Of a stretch of DNA of 36,674 bases, positions 22,181-29,111 are shown piece by piece (the stretch's first letter is position 1; each line of letters begins with the position of its first letter). The notes beneath the pieces were generated by a model. The model was given only the letters and a program-made list of their open reading frames with translations. It was not told where the DNA came from and did no database searches. Position numbers and translations under genes: made by a program. Source of the DNA: a virus; IMG/VR virus record IMGVR_UViG_3300028809_000040, positions 1-36,674 of that record; one strand, 5' to 3'.

Positions 22181-22195
22181 GAGTGAGGATCAGAT

Positions 22196-22324
22196 ATGGG
22201 TAAGAAGCGCATGAAGCCGCAGGGTGAGCCGAACAGCAAGCGCCGCAACGGCAAGGCCTGGAAGCGCCGCGCCTGCGGTCAGCGTCACGCCGTGACCGAC
22301 CAGTGCCGCGGTTGCAACAAGTAG
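22196..22324 (+). CDS. Very small basic protein
   Basis: 42 residues: MGKKRMKPQGEPNSKRRNGK, then AWKRRACGQRHAVTDQCRGCNK. It is highly basic, with three Cys and a His in the C-terminal half that could bind one zinc. The GAGAGTGAGGAT leader (22180-22191) ends 4 nt before ATG, which strongly supports translation. It is probably nucleic-acid binding. Confidence 0.7.
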   Translation: MGKKRMKPQGEPNSKRRNGKAWKRRACGQRHAVTDQCRGCNK

Positions 22325-22346
22325 CCCGGCGAGAGTGAGGACTCAC

Positions 22347-22637
22347 ATGAACCAGAACATCAAGCGCGGCACCCTCGTCGCGGCTTCCCTCGTGGCCATG
22401 GTCGGTCTCGGTACCGGCTGCTCCCGCTTCGGCGAGGAGTACAACGACGCGCCCGTCCAGAAGAAGAACGACCGCCCGGCCGAGGTCTACTCCATGCCCG
22501 ACGGGTTCGCCAACGTGGCGACCAAGTGCGACAACCATGGCAACCGGATGTACGTCACCCGCCAGGGTGACTCCGCCGGCAAGTCCGTCGCGGTCGTCGC
22601 CAACGACCCGTCCTGTGCGGAGTTCAAGGAGAAGTGA
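22347..22637 (+). CDS. Putative phage-encoded lipoprotein
   Basis: 96 residues from ATG 22347, with the GAGAGTGAGGAC leader. The N-terminus has a signal peptide with a lipobox-like end (KRGTLVAASLVAMVGLGTGC), the Cys at residue 29 being the likely lipidation site. The mature part begins SRFGEEYNDAP and contains two further Cys (ATKCDNHGNRMYVTR and DPSCAEF), which could form a disulfide outside the cell. Surface lipoproteins of phages often block superinfection, but here that is inference. The lipobox is weak at -3 (Gly). Confidence 0.65.
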   Translation: MNQNIKRGTLVAASLVAMVGLGTGCSRFGEEYNDAPVQKKNDRPAEVYSMPDGFANVATKCDNHGNRMYVTRQGDSAGKSVAVVANDPSCAEFKEK

Positions 22638-22639
22638 CC

Positions 22640-22668
22640 TTGACCGGCTGAGCCGGCGGGTGTAGTGT
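22640..22668 (+). promoter_or_regulatory. Sigma-70-like promoter with a dyad in its spacer
   Basis: TTGACC (22640-22645), 17 nt, TAGTGT (22663-22668). The spacer contains the dyad CCGGCT-G-AGCCGG (about 22644-22656), a possible operator. It would drive the sortase-like gene at 22730. Confidence 0.6.
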
Positions 22669-22701
22669 CGAGGCGAGGCGGTCCATCCGTTCTCGCCTCG
22701 A
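22668..22701 (+). terminator. Hairpin at the promoter start site
   Basis: TCGAGGCGAG (22668-22677) pairs with 22692-22701, 10 bp, with a 14-nt loop. It could end transcripts coming from the lipoprotein gene. Because its left arm overlaps the predicted start point, it would be incomplete in RNA from the promoter at 22640. Confidence 0.5.
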
Positions 22702-22729
22702 CTGGTATCCAGACAAGGGAGCAGAGATC

Positions 22730-23458
22730 ATGAACAAGTCCATACGAGTGGCACTGGCCGGCACCACGGGAGCCGTGTTCCTCACCGCGGTGTCGGTCAT
22801 CATGCCGGCACACGAGTCGACGGAGGGTGTGGGACGTACCACACCTGCCGCGAGCGAGAGCCTGGAGGGGGACCAGCGGTACTTCCCGAACGTCGGGACA
22901 GTGCCGGTCGTCACGCCCTCGCCGACGAAAAGCTCTGTGTCGCCGTCTGGCGCTCCGAAGAAAGCGCGACAGGAGAAGACACGCGAGAGCGTGTCGGCGT
23001 CGCCTAGCGCATCGTCAGAGCGCGTTAGGGACACTCCTCGCGCTACACCGACGAGAGAGACGCGAGAGAAGACGACCGCAAAGCCCGCGCCGACGAAGAC
23101 CCGTCCGCCCGCTGAGACGGTGTCCACCATCTCCGGTTACGCGTGGTGCGGGTCCGGAGTGTCGAACGCCCAGCCCTGCATCGACCAGGGGAAGCTGACC
23201 CTGTACTACCCGGCAGGTGTCGCCACGCTGGCGGGCCACAACTACATGGGCTATGACTGGATGGACGACCTGCCCGTCGGCCGCAAGGTCAAGATCCTGA
23301 GCGGGAGCCTCGCCGGCACGTACGTGGTCTACTCTCACGGATACGCGGCTCGCGGTTCGGCCGGGGGCACGTTCCCCGACGCCGGGCTGGGCGCGGCTGT
23401 CGCCCTCCAGACCTGCACCAAGACCGGCACCGGCTTCTCGTTCTTGCGCCGGATCTAG
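22730..23458 (+). CDS. Secreted sortase-like (class E/F-type) protein with Ser/Thr/Pro linker
   Basis: 242 residues. The N-terminal hydrophobic segment (residues 6-25) is a signal peptide or anchor. Residues 30-130 are a Ser/Thr/Pro/Lys-rich, probably disordered linker that could span the cell wall. The C-terminal 100 residues resemble a sortase beta barrel: LAGH with His170, LPVGRKVKIL (the strand after the loop), GTYVVYS, and LQTCT with Cys229, followed by Arg240. His, Cys and Arg in that order and context are the sortase catalytic triad. Cys140 and Cys150 may form a disulfide. The domain is shorter than typical host class E sortases. Target unknown; acts outside the membrane. Confidence 0.62.
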   Translation: MNKSIRVALAGTTGAVFLTAVSVIMPAHESTEGVGRTTPAASESLEGDQRYFPNVGTVPVVTPSPTKSSVSPSGAPKKARQEKTRESVSASPSASSERVRDTPRATPTRETREKTTAKPAPTKTRPPAETVSTISGYAWCGSGVSNAQPCIDQGKLTLYYPAGVATLAGHNYMGYDWMDDLPVGRKVKILSGSLAGTYVVYSHGYAARGSAGGTFPDAGLGAAVALQTCTKTGTGFSFLRRI

Positions 23459-23473
23459 TGCGGCATGTAGCGT
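23444..23473 (+). promoter_or_regulatory. Weak candidate promoter
   Basis: TTGCGC (23444-23449), 18 nt, TAGCGT (23468-23473), across the end of the sortase-like gene. It could start the transcript of the next operon (23507-25130). Confidence 0.35.
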
Positions 23474-23506
23474 CATAACGTCAACTCCGACGAGAGGAAC
23501 CGAGGG

Positions 23507-24100
23507 ATGAAACTCCTCCGATGTAATCGTTGCAAGGCGGAAGTGGCCATGCCCGAGCCGCTGTCCAACAACAGCCCGATGGCCCTCATGGGTAAGACCA
23601 TGGAGATCCTGAGCAAGACGAGGGGATGGGCTCACCTCAGGGTGGAGCGCCGGGGAGCCCTCATCTCGCCGCCGGTCGAGATCCTGGACCTGTGCGAGGA
23701 CTGCGTGGAGGTCCTGGTCGAACAGTTCATGGTGGGTGCCGAGGTGGCCCCCATCACCACGCCGCAGGACCAGACGCCGCTCCCCCACGCTCCGATGCTG
23801 GACTGCCAGCTCATCTGGAATCCGGGGACTGGGAGTCTCATCTGCCGGCACGACGACCCGGAGCTGTTCGACTCCCTGGTGGTCGACCAGGATCGGACCG
23901 TGAGCGACCTCCAGGAAACCATTCGGGAGACGAGCGAGGACATGGCCACCGCGGTCGTGGCCCACGCCGTCCCGCAGAGGTGCGGGCGGAAGTGCTCCGA
24001 GGCGCACACGTACAAGGCGGGGTGCCTGCTGGTGCTGGGTGACGGGTGTTCCATCCCGCCCCAGCGTCAGAGCGACGATTTGGACGTGGAAGGTGAGTGA
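23507..24100 (+). CDS. Hypothetical protein with zinc-binding Cys pairs
   Basis: 197 residues, ATG preceded by GAGGAACCGAGGG. The N-terminal LLRCNRCKAEV and the later LCEDCVEVLVEQF each carry C-x2-C, which together would make one zinc ribbon. The middle and C-terminal parts (CQLIWNPGTGSLICRHDDPELF, RCGRKCSEAHTYKAGC) hold further Cys. No family recognised. It overlaps the following gene by 8 nt. Confidence 0.65.
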   Translation: MKLLRCNRCKAEVAMPEPLSNNSPMALMGKTMEILSKTRGWAHLRVERRGALISPPVEILDLCEDCVEVLVEQFMVGAEVAPITTPQDQTPLPHAPMLDCQLIWNPGTGSLICRHDDPELFDSLVVDQDRTVSDLQETIRETSEDMATAVVAHAVPQRCGRKCSEAHTYKAGCLLVLGDGCSIPPQRQSDDLDVEGE

Positions 24101-24617
24101 GGGACTGGAGGGGCCCGGCCCCTACTCGATGCTGGCCGTCTCCGCGCTGGAGAACCACATCAAGGCCGTGGAGCTTGCCGGCAAGAAGTACCCGGCGATC
24201 CAGTGGGGCGAGGGAACATCTCTCACCCAGGTGATGATCTTCTGCCGCGGTCTGCTCGGGTTCGACAACTCGAACGACAACGTGGTTCTCCGGGACATGA
24301 TGGGCGGCGGTGTCGTCGTGGAGCCCGGTGACTGGCTCGTCATGCGCTCGCGTACGGACTTCGCGGTGATGCGTCTGCACGAGAGCGCGTCACTGTTCGA
24401 CCTCGTGCCGAGCACGCCCCTGAGCACCGCTGAGGATCGTCTCTCGCGCATCGCCGAAGCGCACAGCAAGAATCAGTTGGCGGGCGGGGGAACGACCGGC
24501 GACTGTGACGAGTGCGGCTATCACTGGCCGTGCCCCACGTACGTCTGGGCTACCGGGGACCGGAGCCCGCTCGCCACGTGGGACCCGAAGGACGGGCCGG
24601 CGGACGCCGATGGGTAA
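24093..24617 (+). CDS. Hypothetical protein with PGDWLV-type domain and C-terminal Cys motif
   Basis: 174 residues from GTG 24093. The core (AIQWGEGTSLTQVMIFCRGL, then VVVEPGDWLVMRSRTDFAVM) follows a layout common in small phage proteins of unknown function, in which an EA-x-Q-W strand is followed by GDW-hydrophobic and a final strand. The C-terminus has CDECGYHWPCPTYVW, a Cys motif common in actinobacterial and phage proteins. The Shine-Dalgarno is poor, so coupling to the upstream gene is likely. Confidence 0.6.
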   Translation: MSEGLEGPGPYSMLAVSALENHIKAVELAGKKYPAIQWGEGTSLTQVMIFCRGLLGFDNSNDNVVLRDMMGGGVVVEPGDWLVMRSRTDFAVMRLHESASLFDLVPSTPLSTAEDRLSRIAEAHSKNQLAGGGTTGDCDECGYHWPCPTYVWATGDRSPLATWDPKDGPADADG

Positions 24618-24756
24618 CAGTCTGCTCTGGTTCGTGACCGTTCGCCTGTTCCTCCTGGCCTGGATGAGGCTTGCCATGTCACTAGTTGAGGCATGTATGA
24701 TCGCCACCAACTTGGACATGGACAGCCCCTTCAACATCAGGAGGCTTGGGGTATGA
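24610..24756 (+). CDS. Small membrane protein
   Basis: 48 residues from ATG 24610, overlapping the stop of the upstream gene by 8 nt. It is mainly one hydrophobic helix (LLWFVTVRLFLLAWMRLAM). There is no clear Shine-Dalgarno, so it depends on coupling. The stop overlaps the next ATG. Coding is plausible because of the exact fit between neighbours, but it is short. Confidence 0.5.
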   Translation: MGNSLLWFVTVRLFLLAWMRLAMSLVEACMIATNLDMDSPFNIRRLGV

Positions 24757-25130
24757 GCAGTGAGGTCAGGGACGAGGGACCTCGATGGAGGGCGAACGTC
24801 GCAGACGCCGAGGCTGGTGTGGAACTCCCGGTGGGTAGCACGACCATCCGACTCACCGGGTCCTTCCGCGACCTTGCGGCTTCACTGCTGACCGATGACG
24901 GGGACACCGTGTCGGCAGCGGTGGAAGAAAAGCGGTGCATCGGCACGCCCATCGGGTGCGGTCAGGCCCTGATCAACGACGACGGTACTCCGCGGTTCAA
25001 TGAGTTCTCCACCAGGGAGGAGGCTCAACTGTACGAGTCCGAGTGGTATATGACGGGCATGTGCCCGACGTGCCAGGACAGGGCCGAGGCTGCTGCCAAG
25101 GCAGCCGACGAGGAGCAACCGACCACCTGA
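24753..25130 (+). CDS. Hypothetical protein with Cys motifs
   Basis: 125 residues from ATG 24753, with AGGAGG 8 nt before. The C-terminal half has CIGTPIGCGQALINDDGTPRF and MCPTCQDRAEAAAKAADEEQ; the two Cys pairs (C-x5-6-C and C-x2-C) about 40 residues apart could bind zinc. The FSTREEAQLYESEWYMTGMC segment between them is helical. The N-terminal half is acidic. Function unknown. It ends the operon and is followed by a strong terminator. Confidence 0.68.
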   Translation: MSSEVRDEGPRWRANVADAEAGVELPVGSTTIRLTGSFRDLAASLLTDDGDTVSAAVEEKRCIGTPIGCGQALINDDGTPRFNEFSTREEAQLYESEWYMTGMCPTCQDRAEAAAKAADEEQPTT

Positions 25131-25152
25131 CACACGGGAACTCCCTTCGGTA

Positions 25153-25190
25153 GAGGGCTACGGCTTGAGGTATGATGAGCCGTAGCCCTC
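25153..25190 (+). terminator. Strong hairpin terminator
   Basis: A perfect 12-bp stem GAGGGCTACGGC (25153-25164) pairs with 25179-25190, with a 14-nt loop, followed by TTGG. It closes the 23507-25130 operon. Confidence 0.7.
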
Positions 25191-25206
25191 TTGGATTGGA
25201 GCAACG

Positions 25207-25458
25207 ATGGCAGAGCGTGCATCGAAGGAGCAAAAGATCGGCCAGCTCCTGGACACCCTCGGGGTGACCATGTGTCTGGACGAGGGGGACATGGTGACGG
25301 ATGTCGTGGTCATCATGAAGGTTCTGGAGCAGGATGGCACGGTGAACATCGGGATGACCAAGAGCGAGGGCACCGACTGGATCACCAAGCTAGGTCTACT
25401 GGACGCGGCCAACCGGCTCGAAGGTAACAGGTTCCAAAGCGTGGAGGACGAAGACTGA
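25207..25458 (+). CDS. Hypothetical protein
   Basis: 83 residues, ATG preceded by GGAG at 7 nt. It reads as a small alpha/beta protein: KEQKIGQLLDTLGVTM, a strand VVVIMKVLEQDGTVNIGMT, then a helix TKLGLLDAANRL. The pattern recalls small phage proteins of unknown function. No membrane segment or metal motif. A promoter for the next gene begins 7 nt after its stop. Confidence 0.65.
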   Translation: MAERASKEQKIGQLLDTLGVTMCLDEGDMVTDVVVIMKVLEQDGTVNIGMTKSEGTDWITKLGLLDAANRLEGNRFQSVEDED

Positions 25459-25465
25459 GGCGGAG

Positions 25466-25495
25466 TTGCATCGGGCGTGCCGTGGGTCATATGAT
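25466..25495 (+). promoter_or_regulatory. Sigma-70-like promoter
   Basis: TTGCAT (25466-25471), 18 nt, TATGAT (25490-25495). Leader of about 35 nt to ATG 25538. Confidence 0.6.
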
Positions 25496-25537
25496 TGGTG
25501 CAACCTGTTCGACACCGCACCACACCACCTAAGGCAA

Positions 25538-25789
25538 ATGAACCTCCTGGATATCCTCGCCGTCATGTCCGGTGTCCACGACCTCACCCTGGAGTACTCC
25601 ATGCTCGAAGACCACGCCGGCTTCCTGGCCATCCTCCTCTTCATGGGCGGCCTGCTGTTCTGGTTCATCCTCCTCGTCGGCGCCGTCGTCGGTGTCTGCC
25701 GGGGAATCAAGCGCCTGTGGGACACCGTCCGGGACATGCTCACCAAGGTGCACCCCGACCTGGAGATGGCTCGCCGTCCCGCAAAGTAA
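25538..25789 (+). CDS. Small membrane protein
   Basis: 83 residues from ATG 25538 (AAGG 3 nt before); ATG 25565 is an alternative. One long hydrophobic segment (GFLAILLFMGGLLFWFILLV, continuing GAVVGVC) is followed by a basic amphipathic tail (KRLWDTVRDMLTKVHPDLEMARR). The topology is probably N-out with a cytoplasmic tail. No family recognised. It is transcribed from its own promoter. Confidence 0.65.
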   Translation: MNLLDILAVMSGVHDLTLEYSMLEDHAGFLAILLFMGGLLFWFILLVGAVVGVCRGIKRLWDTVRDMLTKVHPDLEMARRPAK

Positions 25790-25834
25790 GCGTTAAGCTG
25801 TCCTTGTAGGGCAACAGCCGAACCGAGGGAGATC

Positions 25835-26047
25835 ATGATGGCGAAGCCGATACAGGTAACTGACGTGAAGTACACCGTGGCCGAGGCCACCCCCATCGGG
25901 GGTAGTGGTCGCCTTAGCGCGGGTGGTGCGTTCGTCGCCGGCATCCTCCTCGGAGCCTGGCTGACCGGAGGCTGGGCGTGCGACGACAACCCCACGCCCG
26001 GCCCTGGCAGCGACCGCGTGGTGCAGGACCAGAAGACCGAGAAGTGA
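25835..26047 (+). CDS. Small membrane-anchored protein
   Basis: 70 residues from ATG 25835 (GAGGGAGATC before it; ATG 25838 also possible). One hydrophobic helix (GGAFVAGILLGAWLTGGWAC) is followed by an acidic, proline-containing tail (DDNPTPGPGSDRVVQDQ). The Cys at the end of the helix recalls a lipobox but lacks the consensus at -3 and -1. Function unknown. Confidence 0.6.
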   Translation: MMAKPIQVTDVKYTVAEATPIGGSGRLSAGGAFVAGILLGAWLTGGWACDDNPTPGPGSDRVVQDQKTEK

Positions 26048-26061
26048 GTGAGGACCCACCC

Positions 26062-26244
26062 ATGATGCTGACCTTATTGATCCTGCTGGGAGCCGGCCTG
26101 ATCGGCTGGATCCTGCTGGGCATCGAGGACGAGGGCCACTGGCGAACCTGCAAGGCTCCCCGTCGACTGGAGGTGGAGGTGCCGGTCATGTTCGCGGACA
26201 AGACTCGCGCACCCCGCCGTCCCATCGCCTCGTCGCACAAGTAA
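26062..26244 (+). CDS. Small single-pass membrane protein
   Basis: 60 residues from ATG 26062, with the GAGTGAGGAC leader upstream. It has an N-terminal hydrophobic helix (MLTLLILLGAGLIGWILLGI) and a basic soluble tail (KAPRRLEVEVPVMFADKTRAPRR). It continues the run of small membrane proteins (25538-26244). Function unknown. Confidence 0.62.
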   Translation: MMLTLLILLGAGLIGWILLGIEDEGHWRTCKAPRRLEVEVPVMFADKTRAPRRPIASSHK

Positions 26245-26252
26245 GCCACGGC

Positions 26253-26281
26253 TTGACAGCCGCCGGCCAATCATCGAGACT
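26253..26281 (+). promoter_or_regulatory. Candidate promoter for the exonuclease-Acb2-endolysin operon
   Basis: TTGACA (26253-26258), 17 nt, GAGACT (26276-26281). The -35 is perfect and the -10 is poor. The GAGAGTGAGGGC leader lies between it and ATG 26303. Confidence 0.45.
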
Positions 26282-26302
26282 GTAACGGAGAGTGAGGGCA
26301 AA

Positions 26303-27037
26303 ATGATCCACGACGCCATAAGGGCAACGCTCCTTCAACCGTACTCCCACACATTCGTGACGTACGACCTGGAGTTCCTGACGGACGGCACCATGCTGGA
26401 ACTCGTGTCCGCCGGCATGGTGTCCGGCGACGGGCGGAAGTTGTACGTCGTGAACCGTGAGCTGGACGAGCGGAAGCTCCTCACCCACAGCGACGGCTGG
26501 ATGCGGAAGAACGTCTGGCCGCACCTGCCCCTGACCGACCTGCCCGAGAAGCGGGCCGGCGGAAACGGTCTGTATGGGGGCGAGTACATCAAGAAGTGCC
26601 GGTGCGCGCCTGTGCCCGGTACGGGAGCTGGTACGGGCAAGGCGGCGGAGTACTCGTGCTACTGCATGAACGGGCGCCTGGACCGTGACCACCCGGACGT
26701 CCGCCCCATCGGACAGATCCGCCGTCTCGTGTCGGACTTCCTGATGGAGTCGCACCCGGAGGGTGTGGAACTGGACCGCAACAACATCCACATGTGGGCC
26801 TGGTACGGCGCCTATGACCACGTCTGCCTGGTGCAGAGCCTGTGGCAGAACATGGTCGACCTGCCGGCTCACGTCCCCATGCTGACCCACGACCTCAAGT
26901 CGGAGCACATGAGGCTGGGCAGTCCGAAGATCCCCCAGCAGATCGGCACGGAGCACAACGCCCTGGCGGACGCTGAGGGCAACCTGACCAAGGCTCGGTT
27001 CATGGCCGAGCTGGTCGCCAGCCGGAAGGAGCAGTAG
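26303..27037 (+). CDS. DEDDh 3'-5' exonuclease, DUF5051-like
   Basis: 244 residues. The start FVTYDLEFLTDGTMLELVSAGMV contains the D-x-E pair (Asp22, Glu24) and the following strand of a DnaQ/RNase T-type exonuclease. WYGAYDHVCLVQSL supplies the second Asp region, and EHNALADAEGN the His-x4-Asp pair. This layout matches actinobacterial and phage 3'-5' exoribonuclease-like proteins of the DUF5051 type. A Cys-rich insertion (KCRCAPVP, then YSCYCMNG, about residues 96-117) is unusual and may bind metal. Likely acts on RNA in the cytoplasm, substrate unproven. The stop overlaps the start of the Acb2-like gene. Confidence 0.78.
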   Translation: MIHDAIRATLLQPYSHTFVTYDLEFLTDGTMLELVSAGMVSGDGRKLYVVNRELDERKLLTHSDGWMRKNVWPHLPLTDLPEKRAGGNGLYGGEYIKKCRCAPVPGTGAGTGKAAEYSCYCMNGRLDRDHPDVRPIGQIRRLVSDFLMESHPEGVELDRNNIHMWAWYGAYDHVCLVQSLWQNMVDLPAHVPMLTHDLKSEHMRLGSPKIPQQIGTEHNALADAEGNLTKARFMAELVASRKEQ

Positions 27038-27438
27038 TGGGCATGACCCCCGACGACATCCACGACAGGTTCAGCTACCACAAGCCCATGAGCGAGGAAC
27101 GCAGGAACGCGCACGCCGACGTGCGGGACCTCTGCGAGCGTGCGGCCATGAAGCTCGGCCGTATGCTGCCCGAGGGACGAGAAGCCAGCCTGGCCATCAC
27201 CAAGCTGGAGGAGGTCATGTTCTGGGCGAACGCCTCACTGGCGCGAGCCGAGGACCCGGCCGCCGGTCACGCGGAGGTCATCACCGCGAGGCAGAAGGGT
27301 CAACGGGCGTACGCGGCTTACGCCGACGCGACCGGCGGGAAGACCCACGACGGTCGGGACATGCCCGACTGGTCGGGCCTCGGAGACAAGATCCAGGCAG
27401 CGTGGATTGCTGCCGCGACGACGGAGGAGAACAGGTGA
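27037..27438 (+). CDS. Acb2-family cyclic-nucleotide sponge (predicted anti-CBASS) with C-terminal extension
   Basis: 133 residues from GTG 27037 (AAGGAG 5 nt before). Residues 5-72 match the Acb2 family (T4 Vs.4 and relatives): FSYHKP near the start, a charged helix with ERRNAHADVRDLCERAA, then the hallmark REASLAITKLEEVMFWANAS (48-67). Acb2 proteins form hexamers that bind cyclic di- and trinucleotides and so silence CBASS immunity. The C-terminal 60 residues (QRAYAAYADATGG, then MPDWSGLGDKIQAAWIAAA) are an extra helical module, also found on other small phage proteins. The family match is strong; ligand and activity in this phage are inferred. Confidence 0.85.
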   Translation: MGMTPDDIHDRFSYHKPMSEERRNAHADVRDLCERAAMKLGRMLPEGREASLAITKLEEVMFWANASLARAEDPAAGHAEVITARQKGQRAYAAYADATGGKTHDGRDMPDWSGLGDKIQAAWIAAATTEENR

Positions 27439-28379
27439 GCACACGAACCGGCCCGCAGTACTACCCGGGAGCCAACCGTACCTCGTACTGGTACGAGGAC
27501 AACTACCCCGCTTCCGCGATGGAGGTGAACGTCTGTGCGCTCCACACCACCGAGGGTCGCAGCGTGCCGACGTACGGAGGTGGTGCCTCGGCGCCGAACT
27601 TCACCAAGCTGCCCGACTTCAAGAACAAGCGGCTGGCCTCGTACCAGCACTTCCGGGTGGACAGCTCGGCGCGTGCCCTCGTGAACCGGTACGGCGGTGT
27701 CGAGACCAACACGCTCAACGTCGTCCAGGTGGAGCTGGTGGGCACCTGCGACCCCAAGACACGTGATAAGTGGATCCGCGAGGGCCACGTCCAGGACAAG
27801 GACTTCATCTACTGGCCCGAGGCTCCCGAGTGGGCGCTGGACGACCTCGCGGAGTTCCTGGCCTGGCTGCACGAGGAGCACGGCGTCCGCCTCGAAGCAC
27901 CGAGCAAGTGGCCGGCCTACCCCTCGTCGTACGGCAACGGCCAGGGTCAGCGGATGAGCCACTCCGCGTGGAACAACTTCTACGGCGTCTGCGGCCACAT
28001 GCACGTGCCGGAGAACGACCACGGCGACCCCGGGAACATCAAGATCGTATGGCTCCTGGAGCTCGCCAAGCGGAAGCTGGGCGTAGACAAGGACAAGCCG
28101 AACGGTCCGGCTGCTCCGCCCGCGACCAACAAGCCGAAGCCGCCGGCCTTCCCTGGGCGGAAGTACTTCGGGGCTGGGGCCAACAACAAATACGTGACCC
28201 AGCTCGGCACCCAGCTCAAGAAGAAGGGGTTCGGCAAGCACTACAACGTGGGCCCCGGGCCGAAGTGGTCCGACGCCGACCGCCTGAACGTCCGCGACTT
28301 CCAGCGGTCGGATAAGCGCCTCGCCGGCGACGCTGACGGCTACCCCGGCCCGCTCACCTGGCAGCTCCTGTTCTCCTAG
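27435..28379 (+). CDS. Endolysin: N-acetylmuramoyl-L-alanine amidase with peptidoglycan-binding domain
   Basis: 314 residues from GTG 27435, overlapping the previous stop, with GGAGG 7 nt before. The N-terminal amidase-2 domain (30-210) has zinc ligands in CALHTTEG (His37) and GHMHVPENDHGDPG (His190 or His196), a VQVELVG strand (Glu100), and a helix WALDDLAEFLAWLHEEHG typical of the fold. A Pro/Lys-rich linker leads to a C-terminal peptidoglycan-binding repeat ending DADGYPGPLTWQLLF. No signal peptide is present, so release needs a holin; candidates lie at 30168-30778 on the other strand. It cuts the bond between muramic acid and L-alanine. Confidence 0.93.
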   Translation: MSTRTGPQYYPGANRTSYWYEDNYPASAMEVNVCALHTTEGRSVPTYGGGASAPNFTKLPDFKNKRLASYQHFRVDSSARALVNRYGGVETNTLNVVQVELVGTCDPKTRDKWIREGHVQDKDFIYWPEAPEWALDDLAEFLAWLHEEHGVRLEAPSKWPAYPSSYGNGQGQRMSHSAWNNFYGVCGHMHVPENDHGDPGNIKIVWLLELAKRKLGVDKDKPNGPAAPPATNKPKPPAFPGRKYFGAGANNKYVTQLGTQLKKKGFGKHYNVGPGPKWSDADRLNVRDFQRSDKRLAGDADGYPGPLTWQLLFS

Positions 28380-28382
28380 GGG

Positions 28383-28412
28383 TTGCACGTCGTGCCCTGT
28401 GGGCACTATCGT
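28383..28412 (+). promoter_or_regulatory. Candidate promoter with spacer dyad
   Basis: TTGCAC (28383-28388), 18 nt, TATCGT (28407-28412). The spacer holds the dyad GTGCCC-TGT-GGGCAC (28392-28406), a possible operator. Confidence 0.45.
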
Positions 28413-28445
28413 GAGAGCAGACATCGAACCGAGGGAGATCGGACC

Positions 28446-29111
28446 ATGATCGTGGATTACGACAGGTCGAGAGAGGCAGGACGAGCGGTGGCACTGGACG
28501 AGGGCGAGACGGGGGAGGACTTCGGCTTCGAGGAGACGATGGCCCTCCGCGCCGTCGTTCCCGTCGTGCCGCTCACCCGCATGAACAGCGGCGGCAACGG
28601 CGGGGAGTACAAGCCGTGGCCCATGCCCGACGACGGCGAGGGCGACGAGGTCGTCCCGGTGCCGGCGAGTGACACCACGGAGCCCGACCCGGGCCCGTTG
28701 CCGAAGCCTCACCCCGGTCCGAACCCGGGGCCGCACCCCATCGGCCAGTCCGTGAAGAACTGGGCGGGTCCGTTCCCGGTGCGCCGGGCGATCCTCGCCG
28801 CGCCCCTTCCCGAGGAGGAGCCCGCGGAGAAGGTCGACGAGGAGTCCGAGCAGTACGACCCGGAGGGTGTGGGGCACACCGGCACCTTCGCCCTCGCCGC
28901 GATCCAGCGTCAGACCGGCGCGCCCTCGAAGAACAAGATGGCTCACCGCACGGCCCAGCGCATCCAGAACACCTTCACCGCCGCGGGCTGGGACGTCGCC
29001 ATCTGGTACGGCGAGTACACCGAGGAGTTCTGGGTTATGGACCACGAGGGCCTCCACGGCTTCAAGGACGTGACCTCCATGTACCGGGGCATGGGCTGGC
29101 AGACGCTCTAG
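28446..29111 (+). CDS. Hypothetical protein with Pro/Gly-rich linker and folded C-terminus
   Basis: 221 residues, ATG preceded by GAGGGAGATCGGACC. The N-terminus is acidic; residues 60-105 are rich in Pro, Gly and Asp (PDPGPLPKPHPGPNPGPHP), probably flexible. The C-terminal 70 residues form a compact domain (NKMAHRTAQRIQNTFTAAGW, then DVAIWYGEYTEEFWVMDHEG and YRGMGWQTL). No signal peptide. Function unknown. Its own promoter and a terminator at 29147-29183 make it a single-gene unit. Confidence 0.65.
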   Translation: MIVDYDRSREAGRAVALDEGETGEDFGFEETMALRAVVPVVPLTRMNSGGNGGEYKPWPMPDDGEGDEVVPVPASDTTEPDPGPLPKPHPGPNPGPHPIGQSVKNWAGPFPVRRAILAAPLPEEEPAEKVDEESEQYDPEGVGHTGTFALAAIQRQTGAPSKNKMAHRTAQRIQNTFTAAGWDVAIWYGEYTEEFWVMDHEGLHGFKDVTSMYRGMGWQTL

